Assembly: GCF_009758255.1 (NCBI RefSeq)
Contig: NZ_WSEN01000009.1
Span: 248,001-312,000 of the forward strand
Direction: 5' to 3'
DNA from: Microbacterium sp. MAH-37
Lineage (GTDB): Bacteria; Actinomycetota; Actinomycetes; Actinomycetales; Microbacteriaceae
Length of the DNA stretch: 64,000 nt
In this document: piece after piece, positions 16,716-25,285 of the stretch
Layout: every line of letters starts with the position of its first letter
How positions within the stretch are numbered: the first letter of the stretch is position 1
Made by a program: the position numbers and the translations under genes
Notes under the pieces: model-generated
What the model saw: the letters and a program-made list of their open reading frames with translations, nothing else
What the model was told of the DNA's origin: nothing
The model's database searches: none

Positions 16716-18154
16716 GCCGCTGCTCCCTTCAAGTAAGCGGTCAGTCCGTGCCGCCCGCCCTCGCGGCCGTATCCGGACTCCTTGTAGCCGCCGAACGGGC
16801 TCGACGGGTCGAAGCGGTTGAAGGTGTTCGCCCACACCACGCCCGCACGCAGCCGGTCGGCCACGGCGAGGATTCGGGATCCCTTGTCGCTCCAGATGCC
16901 GGCGGACAGTCCGTACGGCGTGTTGTTGGCCTTGGCGACAGCCTCGGCCGGCGTGCGGAAGGTCAGCACCGAGAGCACGGGGCCGAACACCTCATCCCGC
17001 GCGATGCGGTGCGAGGCCTCGACGCCGGTGAAGATCGTCGGTGCGAACCAGAAGCCCTTCTCGGGGATGGCGCAGTCCGCGGTCCAGCGCTCCGCGCCCT
17101 CGGCCTCGCCGATGTCGCTCAGCTCGCGGATGCGGGCCAGCTGGGCGGCGGAGTTGATCGCGCCGATGTCGGTGTTCTTGTCGAGCGGATCGCCCAGGCG
17201 CAGCGTGGACAGCCGGTGCTTGAGCCGGTCGATGACCTCGTCGTGGATCGACTCCTGCACCAGCAGTCGGCTGCCGGCGCAGCAGACGTGCCCCTGGTTG
17301 AAGAAGATGCCGTTGACGATGCCCTCGACGGCCTGATCGATCGGCGCGTCGTCGAACACGATGTTCGCAGCCTTGCCGCCGAGCTCGAGCGTCACCTTCT
17401 TGTGCGTGCCGGCGACCGCCTTGGCGATGTCGCGGCCGACGCCGGTCGACCCGGTGAACGCCACCTTGTCGACATCCGGATGCCGCACCAGCGACGCTCC
17501 GGTGGCACCGGCGCCGGTCACGATGTTCACCACACCGGCAGGCAGGTCGGCCTGCTGCAGGATCTCGGCGAAGATCAGCGCCGTGAGCGGCGTGGTCTCG
17601 GCGGGCTTCAGCACCACGGTGTTGCCGGCCGCCAGAGCCGGTGCGAGCTTCCACGCCAGCATGAGCAGCGGGAAGTTCCACGGGATGATCTGCCCGGCCA
17701 CGCCGAGCGCCTTCGGGTTCGCACCCAGGCCCGCGTAGTCGAGCTTGTCGGCCCAGCCTGCGTAGTAGAAGAACCAGGAGGCGACCAGCGGCACGTCGAC
17801 GTCGCGGCTCTCCTTGATCGGCTTGCCGTTGTCGAGGCTCTCGGCCACGGCCAGCTCGCGCGCGCGCTCCTGCACGAGACGGGCGATGCGGAACAGGTAC
17901 TTGCCCCTGTCGCGTCCGCTCATCTTCGACCAGGTCTTCTCGTAGGCGCGGCGCGCGGCGGTGACGGCTCGGTCGATGTCGTGCTCGTCCGCCGCGGCGA
18001 TCTCGGCGATACGGCTCTCATCGGCCGGCGAGATCGTTGTGAAGCTCTTGCCTCCACCGTCGGTGAACTCGCCGTCGATGAACAGCCCGTAGCTGTCGCG
18101 CAGATTCAGGATCGCCTTCGACTCGGGCGCCGGAGCGTATTCCAGGAATGACAT
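16712..18154 (-). CDS. NAD-dependent aldehyde dehydrogenase
   Basis: A 480-residue aldehyde dehydrogenase. Conserved blocks are GQIIPWNFPLLMLAWKLAPA, KPAETTPL, the FTGSTGVGRDIA cofactor loop, the general base in LELGGKAANIV, the catalytic cysteine block FFNQGHVCCAGSR, and the late EVFGPVLSVL and NTFNRFDPSSPFGGYKESG. In an operon with deoC it most likely oxidises the acetaldehyde released by deoxyribose-5-phosphate aldolase; that is inferred from context. The start at 18154 has GAGGA upstream. The intergenic gap from deoC is 33 bases, and the next gene overlaps by four. Confidence 0.93.
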   Translation of the reverse strand: MSFLEYAPAPESKAILNLRDSYGLFIDGEFTDGGGKSFTTISPADESRIAEIAAADEHDIDRAVTAARRAYEKTWSKMSGRDRGKYLFRIARLVQERARELAVAESLDNGKPIKESRDVDVPLVASWFFYYAGWADKLDYAGLGANPKALGVAGQIIPWNFPLLMLAWKLAPALAAGNTVVLKPAETTPLTALIFAEILQQADLPAGVVNIVTGAGATGASLVRHPDVDKVAFTGSTGVGRDIAKAVAGTHKKVTLELGGKAANIVFDDAPIDQAVEGIVNGIFFNQGHVCCAGSRLLVQESIHDEVIDRLKHRLSTLRLGDPLDKNTDIGAINSAAQLARIRELSDIGEAEGAERWTADCAIPEKGFWFAPTIFTGVEASHRIARDEVFGPVLSVLTFRTPAEAVAKANNTPYGLSAGIWSDKGSRILAVADRLRAGVVWANTFNRFDPSSPFGGYKESGYGREGGRHGLTAYLKGAAA

Positions 18155-18187
18155 ATTAAATCCTCGGTTGCTGAGCTCGACAAAGTA

Positions 18188-19189
18188 TCAGTCGATGGTG
18201 ACGTAGTCGGGGCCGGAGTAGTGGCCGGTGGAGAGCTTCTGACGCTGCAGCAGCACGTCGTTGAGCAGGCTGGAGGCGCCGAAGCGGAACAGGTGCGGCT
18301 GCAGCCACTCCTCCCCGGCCGTCTCGGCGACGGTGACGAGGTAGCGCACGGCGTCCTTCGACGAGCGGATGCCGCCGGCCGGCTTCACGCCGATCTTCTC
18401 GCCGGTCGCACGGTGCCAGTCGCGCACTGTCTCGAGCATCAGCAGCGTCGTCGGCAGCGTGGCAGCCGGCTGCACCTTCCCGGTCGAGGTCTTGATGAAG
18501 TCACCGCCCGCGAGGATCGACAGCCACGACGCGCGCTTGATGTTGTCGTAGGTGTTCAGCTCACCGGTCTCCATGATGACCTTGAGCGAGGCGTAGCTGC
18601 CGTCGGGGCGGCGGCAGGCCTCCTTCACCCGGGCGATCTGGTCGAACACCAGCCCGTAGTGCCCGGAGAGGAACGCGCCGCGGTCGATCACCATGTCGAT
18701 CTCGTCGGCACCGTTCGCGACCGCGTCGGCGGTGTCGGCGAGCTTCACGTCCATCGATGCACGACCGGAGGGGAAGGCCGTCGCCACGGCGGCGACCGAG
18801 ATCAGCCCGTCGTCGGGGTCGCCGTGCGCAGCGCCGAGGGCCTCGATCGCATGCGGCACCATGTCGCCGTACACGCACACCGCCGCCACGCGCGGGGTGC
18901 TCGGGTCTGCGGCATCCGGCGTCTTGGCCTTGGCGACCAGTGAGCGCACCTTGCCTGCGGTGTCGGCGCCCTCGAGGGTGGTCAGGTCGATCAGCGAGAT
19001 GATCCTGTCGAGCGCCCACGCCTTCGACGTCGTCTTGATCGAGCGGGTCGCGAGGCCCGCGGCACGCTGCTCGAGCCCGACGGCGTCGACGCCTGGCAGG
19101 CCGTGCAGGAAGCGCCGCAGGGTCGCGTCGTCGGGCTCGGCGCCCAGCACGTCGACAGCCGTGCGGCGGCTGATTTCAGTAGTCGTCAC
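18188..19189 (-). CDS. deoC: Deoxyribose-phosphate aldolase
   Basis: A 333-residue class I aldolase that splits 2-deoxyribose-5-phosphate into acetaldehyde and glyceraldehyde-3-phosphate. The Schiff-base lysine is K233 in FIKTSTGKV and the second active lysine is K269 in GVKPAGGIRSSK. The upstream DEIDMVIDRGAF and ICxV-like VAAVCVYGDMV blocks also match. The length is that of the longer eukaryotic-like DeoC type rather than the 220-260-residue E. coli type. It overlaps its regulator by four bases (ATGA) and is followed by the aldehyde dehydrogenase pair, a compact deoxynucleoside-sugar catabolic operon. Confidence 0.95.
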   Translation of the reverse strand: MTTTEISRRTAVDVLGAEPDDATLRRFLHGLPGVDAVGLEQRAAGLATRSIKTTSKAWALDRIISLIDLTTLEGADTAGKVRSLVAKAKTPDAADPSTPRVAAVCVYGDMVPHAIEALGAAHGDPDDGLISVAAVATAFPSGRASMDVKLADTADAVANGADEIDMVIDRGAFLSGHYGLVFDQIARVKEACRRPDGSYASLKVIMETGELNTYDNIKRASWLSILAGGDFIKTSTGKVQPAATLPTTLLMLETVRDWHRATGEKIGVKPAGGIRSSKDAVRYLVTVAETAGEEWLQPHLFRFGASSLLNDVLLQRQKLSTGHYSGPDYVTID

Positions 19190-20115
19190 TTCTCCTCCAA
19201 GAGGGCTCGGGCAGTGGTCTCATCGGTCACCAGCACGGTGCACAGCCCGGTGCTGACGACTGTACGCGCGATGTCGTGCTTCGTCTCTCCCGCCGAGACG
19301 AAGATCGCCCGGTCGGCTGCGCGCAGCCGGTCCAGGCCGATGCCGACGGTCCGCTCGTCGAGCTGCGGGTCGACGATGTTGCCGTCGGCATCGACGTACC
19401 GGCCGAGCACGTCGCCGACGGCACCGCGCCGAGAGAGCTCGGCGATGTCGTCCTCGGACAGGTACCCGTTCTCGACGTGGGCGGATGCCGGGTCGCAGGC
19501 GCCGGCGGTGAAGAGGTAGGTCTGCGCGTGCGCGGCCTGATCGAGGATGCCGCCGACGGTGCGGTCGGCCTCGATGGCCTGCTTGGTCTCGATGCGCTCC
19601 AGGATGGCGGGGCTCGGGAGCAGCACGGCCTGGCCGCCTCCGCGCTGCGCGATCGTGGATGCCAGCGATGCGGCATTGCCGGAGCGGCGATTCACCGTCA
19701 CTCCCCCGTTGGTCTGCACGACGGTCACACCGCGGGTCCACCCCTCGGGCAGTGCGTCGGCGACCGCGGTCAGGGTGCGCCCCCAGCTCACCGCGAGCGT
19801 ACGAGGGACGGGGCGCAGGGCGGTGAGGTAGTCGGCTGCGGCCTGCGCCACCCGCTCGAGCTCCTGACCGTCGGATGCCGGGGCGACGATCGCGTCGGCC
19901 AGTCCGAACCGCTCGCAGAGTGCGCGCTCCAGTCCGAGGCGGCGGGCACGCGGGTGCACGATCTCGATGCGCACGATGCCGCGCTCGCGGGCCTGCACGA
20001 GCAGACGACCGGCTTTCCAGCGGGAGATGCCGAGCAGAGCGCCGACTTCGTCCTGCGTCTTGCTCTCGTCGTAGGTGAGTTCAGCGACACGCACCATCAG
20101 CAGCTCGTCGTCCAC
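19186..20115 (-). CDS. SorC-family transcriptional regulator (DeoR of the Bacillus type)
   Basis: A 309-residue regulator. The N-terminal helix-turn-helix (TQDEVGALLGISRWKAGRLLVQ) is followed by a SorC sugar-binding domain with TLAVSWGRTLTAVADALP, a central TVVQTNGG strand and a late GDVLGRYVDADGNIVD segment, where phosphorylated-sugar ligands bind in this family. The Bacillus subtilis deoxyribonucleoside regulator DeoR belongs to the same family, which fits its position as first gene of the deoC operon. The GTG start at 20115 has GGGAGG seven bases upstream. Probable ligand: deoxyribose-5-phosphate (inferred). Confidence 0.9.
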   Translation of the reverse strand: MDDELLMVRVAELTYDESKTQDEVGALLGISRWKAGRLLVQARERGIVRIEIVHPRARRLGLERALCERFGLADAIVAPASDGQELERVAQAAADYLTALRPVPRTLAVSWGRTLTAVADALPEGWTRGVTVVQTNGGVTVNRRSGNAASLASTIAQRGGGQAVLLPSPAILERIETKQAIEADRTVGGILDQAAHAQTYLFTAGACDPASAHVENGYLSEDDIAELSRRGAVGDVLGRYVDADGNIVDPQLDERTVGIGLDRLRAADRAIFVSAGETKHDIARTVVSTGLCTVLVTDETTARALLEEK

Positions 20116-20172
20116 GGCATCCTCCCTTCCTGCATTCCAGGGTACTGAGGATGCTCGCCGCGCGCGCCAAGA

Positions 20173-20186
20173 TGCTCAGATGAGCA
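20173..20186. promoter_or_regulatory. Palindrome upstream of the deo operon
   Basis: TGCTCA-GA-TGAGCA is a perfect inverted repeat about 58 bases upstream of the regulator start. A partial outer GATGC/GCATC pair extends it. It is a candidate operator for the SorC-type regulator; no second full copy is seen. Confidence 0.35.
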
Positions 20187-20224
20187 GCATCCGCTCCACG
20201 CCTGCGCAACCGCGCCGGCACGAC

Positions 20225-20258
20225 GAAGGGCGGCCCGGCGAATGCCGGACCGCCCTTC
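20225..20258 (-). terminator. Terminator hairpin of the clpP operon
   Basis: Arms 20225-20239 and 20244-20258 pair at 14 of 15 positions around a 4-base loop, 13 bases past the clpP2 stop codon. No T-run follows. Confidence 0.65.
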
Positions 20259-20271
20259 ACGAACGGATGCC

Positions 20272-20913
20272 TCAGGCGCGCTTGCGGCTGGTGAGCACCT
20301 GGTCGACGATGCCATACTCCCTGGCCTGCTCGGCCGAGAGGATGTTGTCGCGGTCGATGTCACGGTTGACCTTCGAGACCTCCTGGCCGGTGTGGCGGGC
20401 CATGGTCTCCTCGAGCCACGTGCGCATGCGCAGGATCTCGGCGGCCTGGATCTCGATGTCGGACGCCTGACCCTGGCCGGCCTCGCCCATCGCCGGCTGG
20501 TGCATGAGCACGCGGGCGTTGGGCAGCGCGAGGCGCTTGCCGGGGGCGCCGGCGGCGAGCAGCACGGATGCCGCGGATGCCGCCTGGCCCAGGACGACGG
20601 TCTGGATCTGCGGCGCCACGTACTGCATGGTGTCGTAGATCGCCGTCATCGCGGTGAAGGAGCCGCCGGGCGAGTTGATGTACATGGTGATGTCGCGCTC
20701 GGAGTCCTGGCTCTCCAGGACGAGCAGCTGCGCCATGACGTCGTCGGCCGAGGCGTCGTCGACCTGCACGCCGAGGAAGATCACGCGGTCCTCGAACAGC
20801 TTGTTGTACGGGTCCTGGCGCTTGAAGCCGTAGGCGGTGCGCTCCTCGAACTGCGGGAGCACGTAGCGGCTGGAGGGAAGGTTGCCGGCAGCGCGGAACG
20901 TGGGTGTGTACAT
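20272..20913 (-). CDS. clpP2: ATP-dependent Clp protease proteolytic subunit 2
   Basis: A 213-residue serine peptidase. Catalytic residues are Ser113 in LGQAASAASVLLAAG and His138 in VLMHQPA, with an aspartate in the following VNRDIDRDN segment; the oxyanion strand is YINSPGGS. It lies 12 bases after the other clpP and both point the same way. Actinobacteria assemble mixed ClpP1P2 tetradecamers that are usually essential and are fed by ClpX or ClpC1. The strong hairpin just downstream ends the operon before the deo genes. Confidence 0.95.
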   Translation of the reverse strand: MYTPTFRAAGNLPSSRYVLPQFEERTAYGFKRQDPYNKLFEDRVIFLGVQVDDASADDVMAQLLVLESQDSERDITMYINSPGGSFTAMTAIYDTMQYVAPQIQTVVLGQAASAASVLLAAGAPGKRLALPNARVLMHQPAMGEAGQGQASDIEIQAAEILRMRTWLEETMARHTGQEVSKVNRDIDRDNILSAEQAREYGIVDQVLTSRKRA

Positions 20914-20925
20914 GTGTCGTGTCCC

Positions 20926-21525
20926 TTACTTGTCCGAGCCGTCTGCGCCGGTGCCGCCACCGCCGTGCACGTCACTGGCGTGCTCGCGGATGTGGTCGAC
21001 GAAGCCGTACTCGAGCGCCTCGTCGGCGGTGAACCAGCGGTCGCGGTCACCGTCCTCGTTGATCTGCTCGACGGACTTGCCGGTCTGGCCGGCGGTGATC
21101 TCGGCGAGACGCTGCTTCATCGACAGGATGAGCTGCGCCTGCGTCTGGATGTCGCTGGCCGTTCCGCCGAAGCCGCCGTGCGGCTGGTGCAGCAGCACGC
21201 GGGCGTTCGGGGTGATGTAGCGCTTGCCCTTGGTGCCGCTGGTGAGCAGCAGCTGGCCCATCGACGCGGCCATGCCGATGCCGACGGTGACGATGTCGTT
21301 CGGCACGAACTGCATGGTGTCGTAGATCGCCATGCCCGCGGTGATCGAGCCACCGGGCGAGTTGATGTAGAGGTAGATGTCCTTCTCGGGGTCCTCAGCG
21401 GCGAGAAGGAGGATCTTCGCGCAGATCTCGTTCGCGTTCTCGTCGCGCACCTCCGAGCCCAGCCAGATGATGCGGTCCTTCAGCAGCCTGTCGAAGACAC
21501 TCGTCGCGACCAGGGGTTCAGCCAT
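20926..21525 (-). CDS. clpP1: ATP-dependent Clp protease proteolytic subunit 1
   Basis: A 199-residue ClpP when started at 21525 ([15 protein letters not shown]), where CAGGAG sits well upstream; the frame extends 16 codons further but without a ribosome site. Catalytic Ser88 in [11 protein letters not shown] and His113 in LLHQPHGG, with YINSPGGS before them. The C-terminus carries a short Gly/Asp tail ([13 protein letters not shown]). It is upstream of clpP2 in the same unit and downstream of the TPR gene and tig. Confidence 0.95.
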   Translation of the reverse strand: MAEPLVATSVFDRLLKDRIIWLGSEVRDENANEICAKILLLAAEDPEKDIYLYINSPGGSITAGMAIYDTMQFVPNDIVTVGIGMAASMGQLLLTSGTKGKRYITPNARVLLHQPHGGFGGTASDIQTQAQLILSMKQRLAEITAGQTGKSVEQINEDGDRDRWFTADEALEYGFVDHIREHASDVHGGGGTGADGSDK

Positions 21526-21606
21526 TTCAGCTCCTGTTTCCGTGTTTCGGTGATTCGAATCTACCGGCGACAACGTCGCGCGAAGGCGCTGTTCGCCGTC
21601 GGCATA

Positions 21607-22095
21607 TCAGCGCGCCGCGCGCAGCTCCTGCGCATAGGCCGCCACCGAGCGCCGGTACTGCGGCAGGTGCGGCGCCAGCGTCTCCAGCGCGACCGATGCC
21701 GCACCCTCGGCGTCGCCCGCCGAGGCCAGGGCGAGGGCGTAGAAGGCGGATGCCGCGTCCGCGAGCTCTCCCCCTCGCTCACGCTCCTCCCGCAGCATCC
21801 GCACGGCCTCGTCGACCTTGCCGAGGTTGCGCAGCGTGCTGGCCAGCTGGATCGTCGCCTGCGCGCGGCGCGACTCGTCCAGGCCGCCGCTCAGTGCCAG
21901 CCGGTACAGCACCTCGGCCTCGCCCTCGAGCCCGGCGGAGTCCCGCACCCCCGCACGTTCGAACTGCGCCACCGGATCGTGCATCCCGCGTTCCATGGCG
22001 AGAGCGTCGATCCGGCGGATCCGCTCGCGGTCGGTCAGTGCGTCGTCCTCCCAGACCGCGTCCACGCGCTCCTGCCAGTCGTCCCGCTCGTCCAT
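21607..22095 (-). CDS. Tetratricopeptide-like repeat protein
   Basis: A 162-residue soluble protein with helical pairs resembling TPR units: RAQATIQLASTLRNLGKVDE followed by ADAASAFYALALASAGDAEG. The preferred start (22095, MDERDDWQERV) has GGAGG seven bases upstream; the longer frame lacks one. TPR proteins of this type usually mediate protein contacts. It sits between tig and clpP1 on the same strand, suggesting a link to protein folding or turnover, but no function is known to me. Confidence 0.75.
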   Translation of the reverse strand: MDERDDWQERVDAVWEDDALTDRERIRRIDALAMERGMHDPVAQFERAGVRDSAGLEGEAEVLYRLALSGGLDESRRAQATIQLASTLRNLGKVDEAVRMLREERERGGELADAASAFYALALASAGDAEGAASVALETLAPHLPQYRRSVAAYAQELRAAR

Positions 22096-22161
22096 GTCGT
22101 CCTCCGGATACGCGAGAGGCGGATGCCGCAGCATCCGCCTCTCGTCACGATCTGTGTGAGA

Positions 22162-23691
22162 TCACTCGGCCTTCTCGGCCTCGTCCTTCTTCTCCGCGGC
22201 CTTCTTGGCGGCGCGGGTCTTCGGAGCGGGCTTCTCGTCGGCCTCGGCGTCGTCCGCCTTCTTCGCGGCGGCCTTCTTCGCCGGAGCCTTCTTGGCGGGA
22301 GCCTCGGCGTCGTCCGACTTCTCGGCGGCCTTCTTCGCAGCAGGCTTCTTGGCGGGCGCCTTCTTGGCCGGCTTCTCCTCCGCGGGGGCCTCCTCAGCGG
22401 CCTCCTCGTCCGAGTCGTCGCCGATGACCGGGGTCAGGTCCACGGCCTTGCCGTTGCTGTCCACGACCGAGACCTTGCCCAGCGCGATCGCCAGAGCCTT
22501 GTTGCGGGCGACCTCGCCGACCAGGGCGGGCAGCTGGTTGCCGGCCTGCAGCGCCTCGACGAACTCCTGCGGAGCCATGCCGTACTGCGCGGCGGACTGG
22601 ATGAGGTACTGGCTGAGCTCCTCCTGCGACACCTGCACGTCCGAGCCCTCGGCGATGGTGTCGAGCAGGACCTGCGTGCGGAACTGCTTCTCGCTGGCCT
22701 CGGCGACCTCTGCGCGGTGCTCGTCGTCCTCGAGGCGACCCTCGGACTCGAGGTGATTGTGCACCTCGTCCTCGATGAGCTGAGCGGGGACGGGGATCTC
22801 GATCTGCTCGAGCAGCGTCTCGATGAGCTGGTCGCGGGCAGCGGAGCCCTGCGTGAACAGGCCCTGCTCGGACACGCGCTCGACGAGGCTGGCGCGCAGC
22901 TCGGCGATGGTGTCGAACTCGCTGGCCATCTGCGCGAAGTCGTCGTCGGCCTCGGGCAGCTCGCGCTCCTTGACGGCCTTGACGCTCACGGAGACCTCGG
23001 CCTCCTCGCCGGCGCGGTCGCCGCCGACCAGCTTCGAGCGGAACGTGGTGTCCTCGCCGGCGGTGAGCGAGTCGATCGCCTCGTCGATGCCCTCGAGCAG
23101 CTCGCCGGAGCCGATCTCGTAGGAGACGCCGTCGGCGCGGTCGATCTCGGTGCCGTCGATCGTCGCGACCAGGTCGAGGTCGACGAAGTCGCCGTTCGTG
23201 GCCGGGCGGTCGACGGGGATCAGGGTGCCGAAGCGGCTGCGCAGGCGGTCGAGCTCGGCGTCGACGGCGGCGTCATCGGTCTCGACGGCGTCGACGGTGA
23301 CGGTGATGCCGGACAGGTCGGGCAGCTCGATCTCGGGGCGCACGTCGACCTCGACGTCGACGAGCAGGTCGCCGGAGAAGTCCTTCTCGTTCGGCCACTG
23401 AGTGATGTCAGCCGAAGGGCGACCCACGACGCGGACCTCGTGCTCGGCAGCGGCCTCGCGGAAGAAACGGTCGAGCGCCTCGTTGACGGCGTGCTCGATG
23501 ACCGCGCCGCGGCCGATGCGCTGGTCGATGATCGGCGCGGGGACCTTGCCCTTGCGGAAGCCGGGGATCTGCACGTCCTGAGCGATGTGCTCGTAGGCGT
23601 GCTCGATGCTGGGCTTGAGGTCCTCGGGGGTGACCGTGATCGTGAGCTTGACCCGGGTCGGGGACAGCTTCTCGACGGTGCTGTTGGCCAT
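22162..23691 (-). CDS. tig: Trigger factor with a long Lys/Ala-rich tail
   Basis: A 509-residue ribosome-bound chaperone and prolyl isomerase. The ribosome-docking signature is [12 protein letters not shown] near residue 43; the FKBP-like domain ([15 protein letters not shown]) lies around 160-245, and the helical arm domain runs to about residue 425. Trigger factors are normally 430-470 residues. Here about 80 extra residues form a tail of repeated [11 protein letters not shown] blocks alternating with acidic stretches, resembling histone-H1-like tails. The start has AAGGAG upstream. tRNA-Pro lies 60 bases upstream on the same strand. Confidence 0.95.
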   Translation of the reverse strand: MANSTVEKLSPTRVKLTITVTPEDLKPSIEHAYEHIAQDVQIPGFRKGKVPAPIIDQRIGRGAVIEHAVNEALDRFFREAAAEHEVRVVGRPSADITQWPNEKDFSGDLLVDVEVDVRPEIELPDLSGITVTVDAVETDDAAVDAELDRLRSRFGTLIPVDRPATNGDFVDLDLVATIDGTEIDRADGVSYEIGSGELLEGIDEAIDSLTAGEDTTFRSKLVGGDRAGEEAEVSVSVKAVKERELPEADDDFAQMASEFDTIAELRASLVERVSEQGLFTQGSAARDQLIETLLEQIEIPVPAQLIEDEVHNHLESEGRLEDDEHRAEVAEASEKQFRTQVLLDTIAEGSDVQVSQEELSQYLIQSAAQYGMAPQEFVEALQAGNQLPALVGEVARNKALAIALGKVSVVDSNGKAVDLTPVIGDDSDEEAAEEAPAEEKPAKKAPAKKPAAKKAAEKSDDAEAPAKKAPAKKAAAKKADDAEADEKPAPKTRAAKKAAEKKDEAEKAE

Positions 23692-23751
23692 GCTGGTTCG
23701 TTCTCCTTGTGATTTCCGCGCCAGGGCGCGGCCGTGAGGTATCGGGGGCCG

Positions 23752-23828
23752 TGGTCGGGGCGACAGGATTTGAACCTGCGACCTCCCGCTCCCAAAGCGG
23801 GCGCTCTACCAAGCTGAGCTACGCCCCG
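23752..23828 (-). tRNA. tRNA-Pro (TGG anticodon)
   Basis: A complete cloverleaf reads on the minus strand: acceptor CGGGGCG pairing with CGCCCCG, D-arm AGCTCAGC-TTGG-TAGAGCG, anticodon stem CCCGC/GCGGG around the loop with TGG, T-arm GGTTCAAATCC. Discriminator A is followed by a genome-encoded CCA (23754-23752). Confidence 0.95.
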
Positions 23829-23924
23829 GTAACACCCGCACACGCGGGAACGGCCTCCACGAGTCTAACGGACAGGAGCACTCGATCCGTCCGCTATGCT
23901 TGTGAGGCCCGGTGAACCGGCTCC

Positions 23925-23998
23925 GGGGATGTAGCTCAATGGTAGAGCCTCAGTCTTCCAAACTGATTACGCGGGTTCGATTCCCGTCATCCCCTCCA
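23925..23998 (+). tRNA. tRNA-Gly (TCC anticodon)
   Basis: Acceptor GGGGATG pairs with CATCCCC. The D-arm is GTAGCTCAATGGTAGAGC, the anticodon loop CTTCCAA contains TCC, and the T-arm is GGGTTCGATTCCC. Discriminator T and an encoded CCA end at 23998. A perfect 19-bp hairpin follows within three bases. Confidence 0.96.
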
Positions 23999-24000
23999 GA

Positions 24001-24039
24001 ACGAGAAAGGCCCCCACGTCACGTGGGGGCCTTTCTCGT
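24001..24039 (+). terminator. Terminator after tRNA-Gly
   Basis: A perfect 19-bp inverted repeat (24001-24019 with 24021-24039) contains GGCCCCCAC/GTGGGGGCC and ends with a pyrimidine-rich CTTTCTCGT arm. In RNA the real loop would be the central few bases. It ends 23 bases before the next gene. Confidence 0.8.
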
Positions 24040-24061
24040 ATGTGCGTGGGATGATCTCGCC

Positions 24062-25261
24062 ATGGACGAGTTCGCGCCGGAATCCACGGCACCGGCATCT
24101 TCGGCACCGGATGCCGCCGAACCGCCGACCGCCGGGGACACCGCACCCGCGCGCCGGCACACGTGGCTGTGGATCTCCGCGGCGATCGTGCTCGCCGGCC
24201 TCATCGTCACCGGCGTGCAGCTGTGGGCGAACCTGTCCTACGACGACGCCGAGGAGGCGTTCCTGCACTCGCGCACCGTCGCCCAGCCGGCGACGGCCAC
24301 GCTCGTGGCCACCATGGAGCATGCCGACAGGGCCACCACGGCAGCGCAGGCCGTGGACGGAGTCGCCGCTCCCGAGCTGCTCACCGCAGACGACCGTGCG
24401 GCCCTCGCCGCAGGAGCCTCGGAGATCGCGAAGCAGCGCGCCGACGCCGAGAGAATCGGACTCGACCTGCCGCCGGCACCGTCCCAGAAGCCGACGATGC
24501 CCTGGGAGCTGTTCCTGGAGGCATCCGACCTGCGCGAGCAGACCTCGACCCTCGACGACCGCACGGACACGCAAGACGCGACTGCTCGCTCGCTGAGCGC
24601 AACCATCCGTGGCGTCGACGAATTGGGCGGCCGCATCCTCGAGACTGCGCACGCCGCCGTGCCGGCGATCGAGAAGGCGTCCGTCGACGCCCGATTCGCA
24701 CCGATCATCGAGCTGCGCAAGGCCGCCGACGATGTGGGCAGCGCCCCTGCGGACATGGACTCGGGCACCTCCGCCAGCCTGCTCAGGCTCGACAAGGCCG
24801 TCGCCGCAGTGCGGGCATCCGCCCAGTCCGAACTGGCGGCGAAGGCCGGCCCGCTCTTCGAGGCGCGGCGCAGCGCCGAGGCGTACGCGCGGTCGATCTC
24901 GGGCGGCGTGCTCCTCGAGTTCGTCTGGACCGACAGGCTGCTCGGCCAGGGCGCCGGCGAATCCGGCGCGGGCACGGCGACCTGGGACGGCAACGACGGC
25001 GGCAGCTCGCACATCACGCTCACGAACTCCATCGCGAGATACTGGCCGGCCGAGTGGACCAAGGCGCTCGTCACGCACGAGGTCGGGCACTCGATCTCAG
25101 CCAAGTGCTACGAGAAGTTCGACTGGGAGGACCAGGATGCGAACGAGCAGTGGGCGACGGCCTGGGCGATGAGCTGGGGGTTCTCCGCCTACGACTCCGG
25201 TGCGAACATCTACGGCACCCCGTCGAAGGCGCTGCAGGACACCGCGAAAACCTGCCGCTGA
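24062..25261 (+). CDS. Membrane-anchored HEVGH metalloprotease-like protein
   Basis: A 399-residue protein I cannot assign to a named family. An N-terminal cytoplasmic segment (residues 1-33, Ala/Pro/Glu-rich) precedes one membrane helix (about 34-57), leaving a large outside domain. Residues 60-300 look helical, with many Ala/Glu/Arg heptad-like stretches. The C-terminus has LVTHEVGHSISAKCYE with HEVGH at 339-343, then NEQWATAWAM with Glu362. That gives HExxH and a downstream E-x-x-A, as in gluzincins, so His339, His343 and Glu362 could hold zinc. Two cysteines (349 and near the C-terminus) could form a disulfide. The ATG at 24062 follows directly on the tRNA-Gly terminator; a longer open frame upstream runs through the tRNA and is not coding. 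Confidence 0.7.
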   Translation: MDEFAPESTAPASSAPDAAEPPTAGDTAPARRHTWLWISAAIVLAGLIVTGVQLWANLSYDDAEEAFLHSRTVAQPATATLVATMEHADRATTAAQAVDGVAAPELLTADDRAALAAGASEIAKQRADAERIGLDLPPAPSQKPTMPWELFLEASDLREQTSTLDDRTDTQDATARSLSATIRGVDELGGRILETAHAAVPAIEKASVDARFAPIIELRKAADDVGSAPADMDSGTSASLLRLDKAVAAVRASAQSELAAKAGPLFEARRSAEAYARSISGGVLLEFVWTDRLLGQGAGESGAGTATWDGNDGGSSHITLTNSIARYWPAEWTKALVTHEVGHSISAKCYEKFDWEDQDANEQWATAWAMSWGFSAYDSGANIYGTPSKALQDTAKTCR

Positions 25262-25285
25262 ACGCCCCTGCGATCCCGTCTCCGG

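Noticed and set aside
22200-22400. Regular repeats in the 3' end of tig, considered as a CRISPR-like or satellite array
   Set aside because: The repeats are in-frame codons for Lys/Ala/Pro blocks of a continuous protein, with no spacers of constant length.
20242-23712. A 1156-codon open frame antisense to clpP2, clpP1, the TPR gene and tig
   Set aside because: All four genes on the other strand have clear family motifs and ribosome sites. The antisense translation is Arg/Leu/Val/Gly-rich without domains, a usual GC-rich shadow.
23752-24039. Phage or island attachment site at the tRNA pair
   Set aside because: No integrase gene, no duplicated tRNA 3' end and no direct repeats flanking the following genes were found in the window.
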